A stretch of DNA of 64,000 nucleotides from Dehalogenimonas etheniformans (GCF_014672715.2 NZ_CP058566.2:1054001-1118000), one strand, 5' to 3'. Positions 52,293-60,412 are shown, counted from the stretch's first letter. The notes: generated by a model from the letters alone, not told the origin. Made by a program: numbers and translations.

Positions 52293-52409
52293 TTGTATAA
52301 CCAACCATCCAGTCCCGCGTTACCGGCCTTAGTTGACGCACCGGCCAAAACGAATAGCTTTGACGCCGTTTGTTTTGAAAATCAAATCCCACGTTTGTGG
52401 CAAATGTAA
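52293..52409 (+). CDS. Possible 38-residue protein behind the orphan promoter
   Basis: TTG start four bases after GGAGG (52284-52288), 38 codons, stop TAA. The product (start MYNQPSSPALPAL, with a central SFDAVCF) matches no family I know. The strong promoter 40 bases upstream makes expression likely; the close spacing of ribosome binding site and start, the rare TTG and the lack of conservation evidence keep confidence low. It may instead be the 5' remnant of a decayed gene. Confidence 0.35.
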   Translation: MYNQPSSPALPALVDAPAKTNSFDAVCFENQIPRLWQM

Positions 52410-52676
52410 TTTTTCCTGATTTGTTTCGCATAAAAGGTTTTTGGAAAATTTCGCGGAAACAATTCCGGCAGGAGCCGCCATTAAGAACCTTGCGAGACGG
52501 GAATAAATGGCTGACCGCTGATATCTGAAAACTGAAATTGAACGAAATGAATGGATTGAATGAATTGTCCGCGCCAAACGACTCAATCGTGATTATCGCC
52601 TGTTCCAATCGTGTCGTTTCGGCAAATATGAAAAAATGTGCTCGGACAATTCCAGGATGAAAACCCTTTATGGTCC

Positions 52677-52756
52677 AGGTTCTTGGTTTTGGATTTGGTG
52701 CTTTAATATTTGAATTTGTTTCGGATTTCGATATTCGGATTTCGGATTTGTAAGGC
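52677..52756. repeat. Telomere-like AT-rich repeat stretch
   Basis: Minus strand reads as repeated AATCCGAAATCCGAAT-type units with interspersed CAAATTCAAAT. I recognise this degenerate motif from many environmental bacterial genomes, where it occurs between genes. It ends about 20 bases before the valS -10 box. Confidence 0.55.
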
Positions 52757-52775
52757 TGAAAGCTGTCAGCGGACG

Positions 52776-52784
52776 TGCTAGAAT
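52776..52784 (+). promoter_or_regulatory. Extended -10 for valS
   Basis: TGC-TAGAAT (52776-52784), 30 bases before the ATG. The -35 region is weak. Confidence 0.35.
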
Positions 52785-52814
52785 ACCTTTCACTATCGCA
52801 TCAAGGATAATCTG

Positions 52815-55448
52815 ATGACTGACGCTCCTATGACCGATCTCCCCAAGGCTTACGAACCGGCTCAGGTCGAGGACAAGTGGTACCAGTTTTGGATGGAGAG
52901 GGGCTACTTCAAGCCCGCCATCGACCCGAACCGGAAGCCCTTCGTCATCATCATGCCTCCGCCAAACGTCACCGGCGAGTTGCACCTCGGTCACGCCCTG
53001 ACCGCGACGCTCGAAGACATCATGATCCGCTGGCACCGCATGAAAGGCGAACCGACTCTATGGTTGCCAGGTGTCGACCATGCCGGCATTGCCGCTCAGG
53101 TGGTCGTCGAGCGAGCCCTGGCCAAGGAGCACCGCACCAAGTACGACCTCGGCCGCGAGGCTTTTACCAAACGCATGTGGGAATGGGCTAACTCCTGCCG
53201 TTCGACCATCCGCAAACAGCACATGAGGCTCGGCGCCTCCTGCGATTGGGACCGCGAGGTCTTCACCCTGGACGCCGGACCCAGCCTGGCGGTGCGCACC
53301 ACCTTCAAGAACCTCTATGACAAGGATCTTATCTACCGCGGTGAGCGCATCATCAACTGGTGCCCCCGATGCCACACTGCCATTTCCGACCTCGAGGTCG
53401 ATCACAAGGACCTGTCCGGTCACCTCTGGCACATCAAGTATCCTCTTGCCGATAACCCCGAGAAGTTCGTCACTGTGGCGACGACCCGCCCCGAGACCAT
53501 GCTTGGCGATGTTGCCGTTGCCGTGAATCCCGATGACGAACGATATAAAGGCCTGGTGGGCAAGAAGCTGATGCTGCCACTGATGGACCGCGAGATCCCG
53601 ATAATCGCCGATTCTGTCGTCGACATGACATTCGGCACCGGCGCGGTCAAGACGACGCCCGCCCATGACCCGACTGACTTCGAGATTGCCCAGCGGCATA
53701 ACTTGCCATTGATCAACATCTTTAATGACGATGCTACTTTGAACAAAAATGCCGGGCGCTTTGCCGGCATTGACCGTTACGCCGCCCGTAAACTCATCGC
53801 CGAGGAACTGGCGCAGATGGGCTTACTGGCCCTGGTTCAGGATTATACTCATTCGGTGGGACATTGCCAGCGCTGTGCCACCGTCGCCGAACCCATAGCC
53901 TCCCGCCAGTGGTTCGTCAAGATGGCTCCTCTGGCTAAACCTGCCCTCGAGGTGGTGACGTCAGGGCAGATTAAAATTCTTCCGGAACGTTTCGAAAAAG
54001 TCTATTTGAACTGGATGGAGAACATCCGTGACTGGTGCATCTCCCGCCAGCTGTGGTGGGGCCACCGCATCCCGGTGTGGTACTGCAAATGCGGCGAGGT
54101 AGTCGTTTCAGTCGATTCTCCGACAGAGTGTCCCGCCTGCCACAATAAGGACATCGAGCAGGACCCGGACGTCCTCGACACCTGGTTCTCCTCGGGTCTC
54201 TGGCCGCACTCGACACTCGGCTGGCCTAACCAGACCGAGGACCTGAAGTACTTCTACCCAACCTCCGTCATGGAGACCGGCTACGACATCCTCTTCTTCT
54301 GGGTCGCCCGCATGATCACCATGGGGTTGGAGAACACCGGCAAGATCCCCTTCGACACCGTCTACCTCCACGGCCTGATCCGCGACGAGAAGGGCGAGAA
54401 GATGTCCAAAGTCAAGGGCAACGTTATGAATCCCCTTACCCTGATCGACAATTTCGGCACCGACGCCCTGCGTTTCGGTATCACCACCGGTAATTCTCCC
54501 GGCAACGACATAAAGCTGTCGGAGAACCGCCTGGAGGCCGGGCGCAACTTCGCCAACAAGCTCTTCAACGCCGCTCGCTTCGTCATCGGCTTCCTTTCGA
54601 AGTCCGACATCAAGCCGATCGACTACACCAAACTGCCCGTCGAGGACCGTTGGATCCTGTCGCGGCTGTCACGTACCGAGGCGCAGGTTGCCTCCTTCAT
54701 GAACGACTTCCAGTTCGGCGAGGCCGAGCGCGAGCTCCACGATTTCATCTGGGGCGAATTCTGCGATTGGTATATCGAACTGGCCAAGATCCGCCTGCAG
54801 TCCGGTTCAGAGCCATCGCCCCTACCCGTGCTCCTGAAGGTCCTCGACGAGTCGCTGCGGCTGCTCCATCCCTTCATGCCCTTCATCACCGAAGAATTGT
54901 GGCAGCATCTCCGCCAATACCTCGTCGGAGCACCTGAATCGATCATGGTCGCGACTTATCCTACCGCGCATGAGGCCCTCATTGATCCCATTTCGGAGGA
55001 GGTCATCGAGGGCTTGACCGAGGTCGTCCGCGCCATCCGCAATGTCCGTGCCGAACACAAGGTCGAGGCCGGTCGCTGGATCACCGCCGAGCTCCATGCC
55101 GGCCACAATCAGGGTGATTTGATCCAATACCGGTCTGCGATTGAAACTCTCGGCCGGGTTCGCCCACTGTCTATCACCGCTGACCGTTTCAAAGGAGAAG
55201 GCGATTCCGAACGCCTGGTGCTGGTGCTGAAGAACCTGGAGGTAGTCCTCCCTCTCTCCGGCATGATCGACCTCGAGACAGAATCCAAGCGCCAGGCTAC
55301 GGAACTTGCAGAGACCATCACCCAGGTTGAGCGTCTTCGCGCGTTGCTGGCGAGCGGTTTTGCCTCCAAAGCCCCGTCCCAGGTCGTTGCCAAGGAAAAA
55401 GCCCGCCTCGAAGCGCTTGAGGATAAGCTCCGGAGATTGAAAACTTAA
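52815..55448 (+). CDS. valS: Valyl-tRNA synthetase
   Basis: 877 residues, class I synthetase charging tRNA-Val. HIGH motif HLGH in TGELHLGHALT (about residue 57), CP1 editing domain with TTPAHDPTDFEI (about 280), KMSKS-type motif as KMSKVKG (about 530), anticodon-binding domain and a C-terminal coiled coil (about 810-877, RLRALLASG to KLRRLKT). AAGGAT lies eight bases before the ATG. Codon use is rich in G and C, unlike the AT-rich patch immediately upstream. No T-box leader is evident. Confidence 0.97.
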   Translation: MTDAPMTDLPKAYEPAQVEDKWYQFWMERGYFKPAIDPNRKPFVIIMPPPNVTGELHLGHALTATLEDIMIRWHRMKGEPTLWLPGVDHAGIAAQVVVERALAKEHRTKYDLGREAFTKRMWEWANSCRSTIRKQHMRLGASCDWDREVFTLDAGPSLAVRTTFKNLYDKDLIYRGERIINWCPRCHTAISDLEVDHKDLSGHLWHIKYPLADNPEKFVTVATTRPETMLGDVAVAVNPDDERYKGLVGKKLMLPLMDREIPIIADSVVDMTFGTGAVKTTPAHDPTDFEIAQRHNLPLINIFNDDATLNKNAGRFAGIDRYAARKLIAEELAQMGLLALVQDYTHSVGHCQRCATVAEPIASRQWFVKMAPLAKPALEVVTSGQIKILPERFEKVYLNWMENIRDWCISRQLWWGHRIPVWYCKCGEVVVSVDSPTECPACHNKDIEQDPDVLDTWFSSGLWPHSTLGWPNQTEDLKYFYPTSVMETGYDILFFWVARMITMGLENTGKIPFDTVYLHGLIRDEKGEKMSKVKGNVMNPLTLIDNFGTDALRFGITTGNSPGNDIKLSENRLEAGRNFANKLFNAARFVIGFLSKSDIKPIDYTKLPVEDRWILSRLSRTEAQVASFMNDFQFGEAERELHDFIWGEFCDWYIELAKIRLQSGSEPSPLPVLLKVLDESLRLLHPFMPFITEELWQHLRQYLVGAPESIMVATYPTAHEALIDPISEEVIEGLTEVVRAIRNVRAEHKVEAGRWITAELHAGHNQGDLIQYRSAIETLGRVRPLSITADRFKGEGDSERLVLVLKNLEVVLPLSGMIDLETESKRQATELAETITQVERLRALLASGFASKAPSQVVAKEKARLEALEDKLRRLKT

Positions 55449-55453
55449 ACAAT

Positions 55454-55486
55454 CCGTTCGTGGCGAGCTTGTCGAACCATAAATAG
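55454..55486. repeat. Palindromic dispersed repeat, GTTCGTGGTGAGC family (copy 3, decayed)
   Basis: CCGTTCGTGGCGAGCTTGTC followed by GAACCATAAATAG; left arm intact, right arm degraded compared with copies 1 and 2. Just after the valS stop. Confidence 0.55.
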
Positions 55487-55514
55487 CCGCTGGTAGATTA
55501 TCAACCTATGGTTT

Positions 55515-55551
55515 CCCTCTCCATGGCAGGGAGAGGGATTACGGGTGAGGG
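55515..55551. repeat. CCCTCTCC/GGAGAGGG-type dispersed repeat
   Basis: CCCTCTCC, short loop, GGGAGAGGG, then ACGGGTGAGGG. A recurrent environmental-genome motif. Confidence 0.45.
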
Positions 55552-55626
55552 TTACCAATGGGTGGGCTTCAACCTAGAGGTTTTCGCGAGCGGGGGCGTG
55601 CAAGCTAAAACCTCTTATAAAACTAT

Positions 55627-55684
55627 TCCCCTTCCCACGCCGAGCAACGCGAGGCGAAGGGAAGGGGAAGGGGAAGGGGTTAGG
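55627..55684. repeat. CCCCTTCCC/GGGAAGGGG-type dispersed repeat
   Basis: CCCCTTCCC arm followed by GAAGGGAAGGGG and two more AAGGGG units. Third repeat family inside 250 bases; sits just beyond the end of the NarL-type kinase gene. Confidence 0.5.
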
Positions 55685-55699
55685 TTCCTATTTGTAAAA

Positions 55700-56809
55700 C
55701 TAAGTTCGTATTCGTCGTTCAAGTTCCTGCGCCGGGGTGGGTATCTCGCACACGTTACCCTGGTTGGGGACCTCAACCGTAACAATGGTGCCATGGCCGG
55801 GATCGCTTTTCAACCATACATGTCCACCGATAAGTTGAGCCCTTTCCTGCATTCCCGCAAGGCCCAGCTTACCGCCGGCTGCCAGGTCAGAAACCCGTTG
55901 CGGGATGGGGAAGCCCTTGCCGTTGTCGGCGACAGAGACGACCGTTTTCTCATCTCCAAAGGTGACTGTGATCTCGACCTGGGACGCGTCCGAATGCTTG
56001 CGGACATTGTTGAGCGCTTCCTGGGCAATGCGGAAAAGCAATAACTGGACCTCGCTGGACAGGAGTTGTTCCCGCCCGGTGATGGTTACCTTGGCTTCGA
56101 TGCCGTGCTTTTTGATAAGGTTGTCTGCCATCCACTCGAGGGCAGGAATCAGACCAAGGTCATCGAGGATGCGCGGGCGGAGGTCCTGGGCGATGCGCCG
56201 GGTGCTCTCCAGGGCTTCTACGGTTTGGACCCTGAGGTCCTCCATCTTCTCCTTCATCACCTCGGAGAGTTTGAGGCGGTTGTTGGAGGTGATGGCGTCT
56301 ATGCGCTGGATGAGCAACAGCAAAGAGGGTGAGACCTCGTCGTGCAATTCCCTGGCGATCCGCTTCCGCTCGTCTTCCTGGGCACGGATGACCTCCTGTA
56401 CATAGAACCGCATGTTGTCCTGGAGCTGTTTCTCCGCCGTAATGTCCCGGGCGATGTGCTGAAACCCTTTAACTTCGCCGTCGACGATCACCAGGCTGGT
56501 AGCCATGCGCCAGATCGCCAGGGTGCCGTCGCTCCGGACGATTCGCTGTTCGTAAGGTTGGGGGAATTCCTCGCCCGCTGTTAAGCGCCGCCGGACTTCG
56601 CGGGCTATGTCGTGGGAACGAACGTCGGCGAGAAACTTGATAACATCATGATCAACCAGTTCGTCGTGCCCGTAGCCAGTCAGTCGCTCGGCAGCCTTAT
56701 TGGCGTAGAGGATGCGTCCTTCAAGGTCCTGCACCCAGATGGCGTCCGAGGCGTTTTCGAAGAGGTTGCGGTAGTCCTGATCGGGCAAGCTAGATTTTTT
56801 CTTTTTCAT
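55700..56809 (-). CDS. PAS sensor histidine kinase, NarX/DegS (HisKA_3) type
   Basis: 369 residues, no membrane segments. PAS domain (about residues 10-130), linker, HisKA_3 with H156 in RELHDEVSPSL, and HATPase_c with a DNGKGFPI box. This class pairs with LuxR-type regulators. Its start overlaps the preceding regulator gene by 20 bases, fixing it as partner of that regulator. It senses a cytoplasmic cue, possibly redox or ligand through PAS. The extreme C-terminus is short and Arg-rich. Confidence 0.9.
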   Translation of the reverse strand: MKKKKSSLPDQDYRNLFENASDAIWVQDLEGRILYANKAAERLTGYGHDELVDHDVIKFLADVRSHDIAREVRRRLTAGEEFPQPYEQRIVRSDGTLAIWRMATSLVIVDGEVKGFQHIARDITAEKQLQDNMRFYVQEVIRAQEDERKRIARELHDEVSPSLLLLIQRIDAITSNNRLKLSEVMKEKMEDLRVQTVEALESTRRIAQDLRPRILDDLGLIPALEWMADNLIKKHGIEAKVTITGREQLLSSEVQLLLFRIAQEALNNVRKHSDASQVEITVTFGDEKTVVSVADNGKGFPIPQRVSDLAAGGKLGLAGMQERAQLIGGHVWLKSDPGHGTIVTVEVPNQGNVCEIPTPAQELERRIRT

Positions 56810-57488
56810 AGCTCTCTATGCCCTGGGGTACATCGTCCAATGTAACGTAGCCTTCGCGGAAGCCCTTGACGATGGCCTCAGTGCGGCTGGAACAGCGCAT
56901 CTTGTTGAAGATGTTCGATAGGTGCGCTTTGACGGTGCGCATAGAAAGCTCGAGTTTCTCGGCGATGTCCCGATTGCTCATTCCTCGGGCGGCAAGCCTG
57001 AGTATCTCGATCTCGCGGGGAGATAGTTGACCACGGCTCTTGTCTTCAGGAGTCTCTTTAGACAGGTTGACCACCCGCTCTAGGAGCTTACGCGTGGCCA
57101 TGGAATCCAGGACGGATTCGCCGGATCGGACGGCGCGAATGGCGCCCACGATCTCATCAGCTCGGGCGCTTTTCAGGAGGTAACCACTGGCGCCGGCTTC
57201 GAGCAGGCCAAGAATATATCGGATATCAGAATATGCCGTCAGGATAAGAATCGCAGTCGACGGATTAGCCTTTTTGATCAGCTTGGTCGCTTCGACGCCG
57301 GTGAGCTTGGGCATGACGATGTCCATGAGCACAACATCGGGTTTCAGTTCATCGACAAGGCGGACGGCTTCTTCGCCGTCGGAGGCTTCTCCAACCACCT
57401 CCATATCCTTTTCCTGTTCCAAAAGGCGCCGCATGCCTTCGCGGAGTACGGCATGGTCGTCGGCGATCATGACACGCGTCTTAGCCAT
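56790..57488 (-). CDS. NarL/FixJ-type response regulator
   Basis: 232 residues. Receiver with acidic D10/D11, phosphoacceptor D56 in VVLMDIVMPK and a conserved Lys in LLKSA; LuxR-type HTH (about residues 150-210) with LSPREIEILRLAARGMSNRDIA and TVKAHLSNIFNKM. All phosphorylation residues are present. First gene of the regulator-kinase pair. An inverted repeat ATCGTA-N8-TACGAT at 57564-57583 lies about 75 bases upstream of its start and may be its own binding site. Confidence 0.92.
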   Translation of the reverse strand: MAKTRVMIADDHAVLREGMRRLLEQEKDMEVVGEASDGEEAVRLVDELKPDVVLMDIVMPKLTGVEATKLIKKANPSTAILILTAYSDIRYILGLLEAGASGYLLKSARADEIVGAIRAVRSGESVLDSMATRKLLERVVNLSKETPEDKSRGQLSPREIEILRLAARGMSNRDIAEKLELSMRTVKAHLSNIFNKMRCSSRTEAIVKGFREGYVTLDDVPQGIESYEKEKI

Positions 57489-57563
57489 ATAATCCTCGCT
57501 TTGGCCGGTTAAGGTTCTTTGCGGCCATTGTAATATATCTAAAGGCCAATATCAATACATTGA

Positions 57564-57583
57564 ATCGTACTATACCTTACGAT
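57564..57583. promoter_or_regulatory. Inverted repeat upstream of the NarL-type regulator
   Basis: ATCGTA-N8-TACGAT, between the divergently spaced regulator gene and the end of the GyrI-like gene. Candidate LuxR-family operator; weak. Confidence 0.3.
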
Positions 57584-57607
57584 ATAGCATGGGTTTAATC
57601 GATGATA

Positions 57608-58222
57608 TCACACGAACGGTTGCCGGATCACTGTTTTCCATTTTTCCGGTGGAATCCGCCTGGGATCGGATAGGTAGATTTCATGGTGTTTCTGTATCGC
57701 TCCGTCAAACTTGTGACCGGACCCTTTTATCAGGCTGTGGATCTTTTCGATGTTAGGTCCTTCTGCGGAATATGGGCCTATATGCATTATTTGCGCCGCT
57801 TTTCCCTCGGACAGTTGCGCAAACCTGATTTTTTCGATGGCGGCAGGATTCTTCTTTTTAGATACTTCCCTTATTGCCTGCTCAACCATCGAAGATGTGA
57901 TGAAATTCGGTTGCATTATCAGGTAAATCCACTGCCAGTTGGCTTTGTTAGTATGGATAAAATCGTTCATGTCGTCCGACCACCACAGACTCTCCAGCGG
58001 CATTACGCCAAAGTCGATGTCTTTTTCTTTCTTTATGGTGAATTTAATGGTGTATGCAACCGCATAAAGTGCTTCGATTGCGGCAATAGCGTCAGGTCCG
58101 TCCGGCAGGCCGCGGCCATCGATCATAAGATAATTGAAATCGGGGACTTCGACAAAAACCGGATTATCAACCGGCGGATTGTAGAGATGCTTGAGTTGTT
58201 TCCTTAGGTCGATCTTCTCCAC
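57608..58222 (-). CDS. GyrI-like small-molecule-binding domain protein
   Basis: 204 residues from the GTG at 58222, where the recognisable start VEKIDLRKQLKHLYNP begins and GGGGGA lies nine bases upstream; the frame also continues to 58249. Single GyrI-like fold: VPDFNYLMIDGRGLPDG near residue 30, KKEKDIDFGVMPLESLWW (about 88), AAQIMHIGPYSAEGPNI (about 145). GyrI-like domains bind hydrophobic ligands and often act as effector domains or hydrolases. Follows the ruvA/zinc-protein genes on the same strand. No DNA-binding domain. Confidence 0.82.
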   Translation of the reverse strand: MEKIDLRKQLKHLYNPPVDNPVFVEVPDFNYLMIDGRGLPDGPDAIAAIEALYAVAYTIKFTIKKEKDIDFGVMPLESLWWSDDMNDFIHTNKANWQWIYLIMQPNFITSSMVEQAIREVSKKKNPAAIEKIRFAQLSEGKAAQIMHIGPYSAEGPNIEKIHSLIKGSGHKFDGAIQKHHEIYLSDPRRIPPEKWKTVIRQPFV

Positions 58223-58279
58223 TATACTATCCCCCAAGTGCCAGCGCATCCCGTCGGAACCTGATACAGGAATTCCAGG

Positions 58280-58474
58280 TTAGTCGTCGATCTTGACCGT
58301 TCCGCTTCCTGAACAAGCGTGGCACCTGACTGTTCCAGAACCCTTGCAAGAAGTGCAAGTCTTCTTTTCGTCTTCAAAATCTCCCTCTCGGGTTATCTCC
58401 CCGACGCCATGGCAAACCGGACAGCCGATTTGACCGCTGCCATCGCAGCGAGCGCAGGTCTCATGATGGCTCAT
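58280..58474 (-). CDS. Small DnaJ-type zinc-finger protein
   Basis: 64 residues made almost wholly of four CxxCxGxG-type units: CARCDGSG, CPVCHGVG, CTSCKGSG and CHACSGSG. This is the zinc-binding cysteine-rich domain of DnaJ without its J-domain or substrate-binding part. GGGAGA precedes the ATG. Lies between ruvA and the GyrI-like gene on the same strand, probably co-transcribed. May act as a free-standing chaperone-type or redox zinc module. Confidence 0.85.
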   Translation of the reverse strand: MSHHETCARCDGSGQIGCPVCHGVGEITREGDFEDEKKTCTSCKGSGTVRCHACSGSGTVKIDD

Positions 58475-58495
58475 GTGTTATTCTCCCTGTCAATG

Positions 58496-59074
58496 TCACG
58501 TTTTGCTTAATCCGGCTAATGCGTATTTGATTTTATCCTCGAGAGACATCGCGGGATCTTTGGGGATGCTGACTACCGCCTTTGCCGCTTCGGTGGCGGA
58601 ATAGCCTAAAGCGCCTAGAGCGGCCATTACTTCTGAATCGGCAGCGCCAGCGGTAAGCGGGGTCACCGCCCAGCTCCTGGCAACCTTGTCTTTGAGTTCA
58701 AGAACGATTCTCGAGGCGGTTTTCTTACCGATGCCTGAAACTGTGCAAAGCATGGCTTCATTGCCGGTAGCTATAATGATGGCCAATTCATCAGCCTTGA
58801 ACGAAGAAAGCAACGCGAGGGCTAGTTTGGGACCAATTCCTGAAACGCTGAGCATGGTTTCGAAGATGCCCAATTCTTCGAAGGTGGTAAAACCGAACAG
58901 GCTGAGCGCATCCTCGCGGACCTGTAAGTAAGTGAAAAGTTTAACCTCTGAAATATTCTGGATCTGCGAAAGGGTTGCGGTGGAGACAAAAACCTTATAG
59001 CCTACACCGCCGACGTTCACCACCGCCCAATCGGTGCCTAACAGTTCGATTTTGCCTTTTAGGGAAGCAATCAT
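58496..59074 (-). CDS. ruvA: Holliday junction branch-migration subunit RuvA
   Basis: 192 residues, usual length. OB-fold domain I (MIASLKGKIELLG start), tandem helix-hairpin-helix domain II with SVSGIGPKLALALLS and TVSGIGKKTASRIVLEL, and C-terminal domain III (EVMAALGALGYS) that activates RuvB. Binds four-way junctions. ruvC lies at 38130; ruvB is not in the window. AGAGGAA precedes the ATG. Confidence 0.96.
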   Translation of the reverse strand: MIASLKGKIELLGTDWAVVNVGGVGYKVFVSTATLSQIQNISEVKLFTYLQVREDALSLFGFTTFEELGIFETMLSVSGIGPKLALALLSSFKADELAIIIATGNEAMLCTVSGIGKKTASRIVLELKDKVARSWAVTPLTAGAADSEVMAALGALGYSATEAAKAVVSIPKDPAMSLEDKIKYALAGLSKT

Positions 59075-59197
59075 TCAATTCCTCTAGGCTGAATTGACGA
59101 ATATTCTAGCACCATTTTGCATCCCTATCCTAGCTGGGGTGGCGGGGTTTTTCCCAATACCATAAAATATCACGCAATCTTTTCAAAGAGGGTTCCA

Positions 59198-59446
59198 ATG
59201 ATCATCGGATCCGTTGCTTTGACCATAAGAATCATTTTCTGGCTTGGTATCTTGAACGCTTTGACCGGGGCATTGTTGCTTTTCAGCTGCCGGTGCGTGC
59301 CGACCATGAGCATATTCAAAGGATTGATGCTGCGCCCGTGGTATAAGACGTTTTTCAAATATCATTGTTACTTGTGGTGGGTGTTCTGGACCTCGGTCAT
59401 AATTCACGCCGCACTTGCCATGCGGGTTTACGGAATAAATTTCTAG
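59198..59446 (+). CDS. Small two-TM membrane protein, unknown
   Basis: 82 residues from the ATG at 59198, preceded by GAGGG at five bases; the frame upstream to 59117 has no ribosome binding site. Two hydrophobic segments (about residues 5-30 and 55-75) with conserved-looking CRC and WWVFW clusters between them. No family recognised. Located between ruvA (divergent) and ridA (same strand, 42 bases on). Plausible but unproven as a gene. Confidence 0.55.
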   Translation: MIIGSVALTIRIIFWLGILNALTGALLLFSCRCVPTMSIFKGLMLRPWYKTFFKYHCYLWWVFWTSVIIHAALAMRVYGINF

Positions 59447-59488
59447 CCTCGGCTCATCCTTGCAAGCCTAAGAAAATGAAAGGACAAA

Positions 59489-59878
59489 ATGAAAAAGGAA
59501 ATCATCCACACCGACCAGGCGCCGAAAGCCATCGGGCCTTATTCTCAAGCCGTAAAAACGTCCAACCTGTTGTTCACTTCCGGCCAACTGCCTATCGATC
59601 CAGCCACGGGTGAGGTATCGGGAGACATATCGGTCCAGACTAAACGGGTGCTCGAAAATTTAAAGGCTATTCTAACCGCCGCCGGGGGATCGCTTGATGA
59701 CGTTGTCAAGGCGACGGTGTTCATAACCGATCTTTCAAATTTTTCCGCGATGAACAACGTCTATTCCAGTTACTTCAAAGCATTGCCGCCAGCCAGGAGC
59801 ACCGTCGAAGTGTCCGGATTGGCTAAAAATTCTCTTGTCGAGATTGAAGTTGTGGCGCAAATTGGGGGCGGGGGATAA
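59489..59878 (+). CDS. ridA: RidA-family reactive enamine/imine deaminase
   Basis: 129 residues. RidA proteins hydrolyse 2-aminoacrylate and related enamines from PLP enzymes. Motifs: [15 protein letters not shown] at the start, [12 protein letters not shown], the catalytic Arg in [22 protein letters not shown] (about residue 105) and the conserved terminal EVVAQ. AAAGGAC lies six bases before the ATG. Two bases before fmdB-like gene, so one transcript. In this window threonine metabolism is a plausible source of its substrate. Confidence 0.94.
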   Translation: MKKEIIHTDQAPKAIGPYSQAVKTSNLLFTSGQLPIDPATGEVSGDISVQTKRVLENLKAILTAAGGSLDDVVKATVFITDLSNFSAMNNVYSSYFKALPPARSTVEVSGLAKNSLVEIEVVAQIGGGG

Positions 59879-59880
59879 AG

Positions 59881-60231
59881 ATGCCAGTTTACGAATATGA
59901 ATGTCCCAAGTGCAACTCAAAATTTGAAGTAACGCGAAAATTCAGCGAAACCGGAGGAAACTCGTGTCCCTCCTGCGGGGCCGAAGGTCGGAGGATCTAC
60001 TGCGCTCCCTTCCTGGTGTTCAAGGGCCCCGGCTTTTATGTGACGGACAGCAGGACCGAGGTCGATCCCGAACTGGAGCATCGTAAGAAAGAAAAAGAAG
60101 CGGCAGAAAAAGCAGAGAAAGGTGAAACGTCACCCGAGGTCAAAAAACCGGAACCAGTTCCAGAGTCAAAAAGCAAGGGTGGGCAATCCGGAATCCCCGA
60201 GCAAAAAATGACTATCTACCCAAGTCGATAA
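59881..60231 (+). CDS. FmdB-family zinc-ribbon protein
   Basis: 116 residues. N-terminal FmdB zinc ribbon MPVYEYECPKCNSKFEV with second pair CPSCG (residue 37), then FKGPGFYVTD, the typical FmdB strand. The C-terminal half is a charged, Lys/Glu/Pro-rich tail that is not conserved in the family. Regulatory role has been proposed for FmdB homologues, not proven. Two bases after ridA. Confidence 0.88.
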   Translation: MPVYEYECPKCNSKFEVTRKFSETGGNSCPSCGAEGRRIYCAPFLVFKGPGFYVTDSRTEVDPELEHRKKEKEAAEKAEKGETSPEVKKPEPVPESKSKGGQSGIPEQKMTIYPSR

Positions 60232-60262
60232 CCGAAGCGCGTAGTAACATATCCGTCGTTGG

Positions 60263-60412
60263 CTAGAAGACGGTTTTAAATAGCCAAATAATGGCGAGAA
60301 TCACCGCTGCAATCAATGCTAGATGGATAAGACAGCCGAGCGATTTGAAAAAGAGCCTGGCGATTATCCAGATCACCAGTAGGGCTATTGCGATTAGAAG
60401 TAGAGTACTCAT
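60263..60412 (-). CDS. 49-residue lmo0937/DUF5670-like membrane protein
   Basis: ATG at 60412 with GAGGTGG four bases upstream. Two hydrophobic helices (about residues 3-20 and 26-44) around a short FFKSLG turn, ending LFKTVF. The pattern matches the tiny lmo0937-type membrane protein family (often about 50 residues, stress-related), by recollection. Convergent with fmdB. Too short for most gene finders. Confidence 0.6.
   Translation of the reverse strand: MSTLLLIAIALLVIWIIARLFFKSLGCLIHLALIAAVILAIIWLFKTVF

Larger units (their letters stand above)
52155..52814. other. 660-base intergenic patch between the HEPN-like gene and valS
   Basis: Contains a strong plus-strand promoter (52224-52254), a possible 38-codon gene (52293-52409), AT-rich remnant sequence to about 52670, a telomere-like repeat stretch (52677-52756), and a probable valS promoter. 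Longer minus-strand frames here are not supported by ribosome binding sites. The remnant holds short open frames, possibly decayed coding sequence. Confidence 0.5.

Noticed and set aside
52480-52540. Possible T-box element before valS (AAATGGCTGACCGC resembles TGG-ACCGC)
   Set aside because: The T-box core is interrupted by two bases, no specifier loop or terminator/antiterminator pair can be seen.
52264-52608. 114-codon and 85-codon minus-strand frames upstream of valS
   Set aside because: No ribosome binding sites; low-complexity product; region looks like decayed sequence and has a strong promoter on the other strand.
55508-56044. 178-codon plus-strand frame across the repeat cluster and kinase gene
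   Set aside because: Antisense shadow of the histidine kinase joined to repeat sequence.
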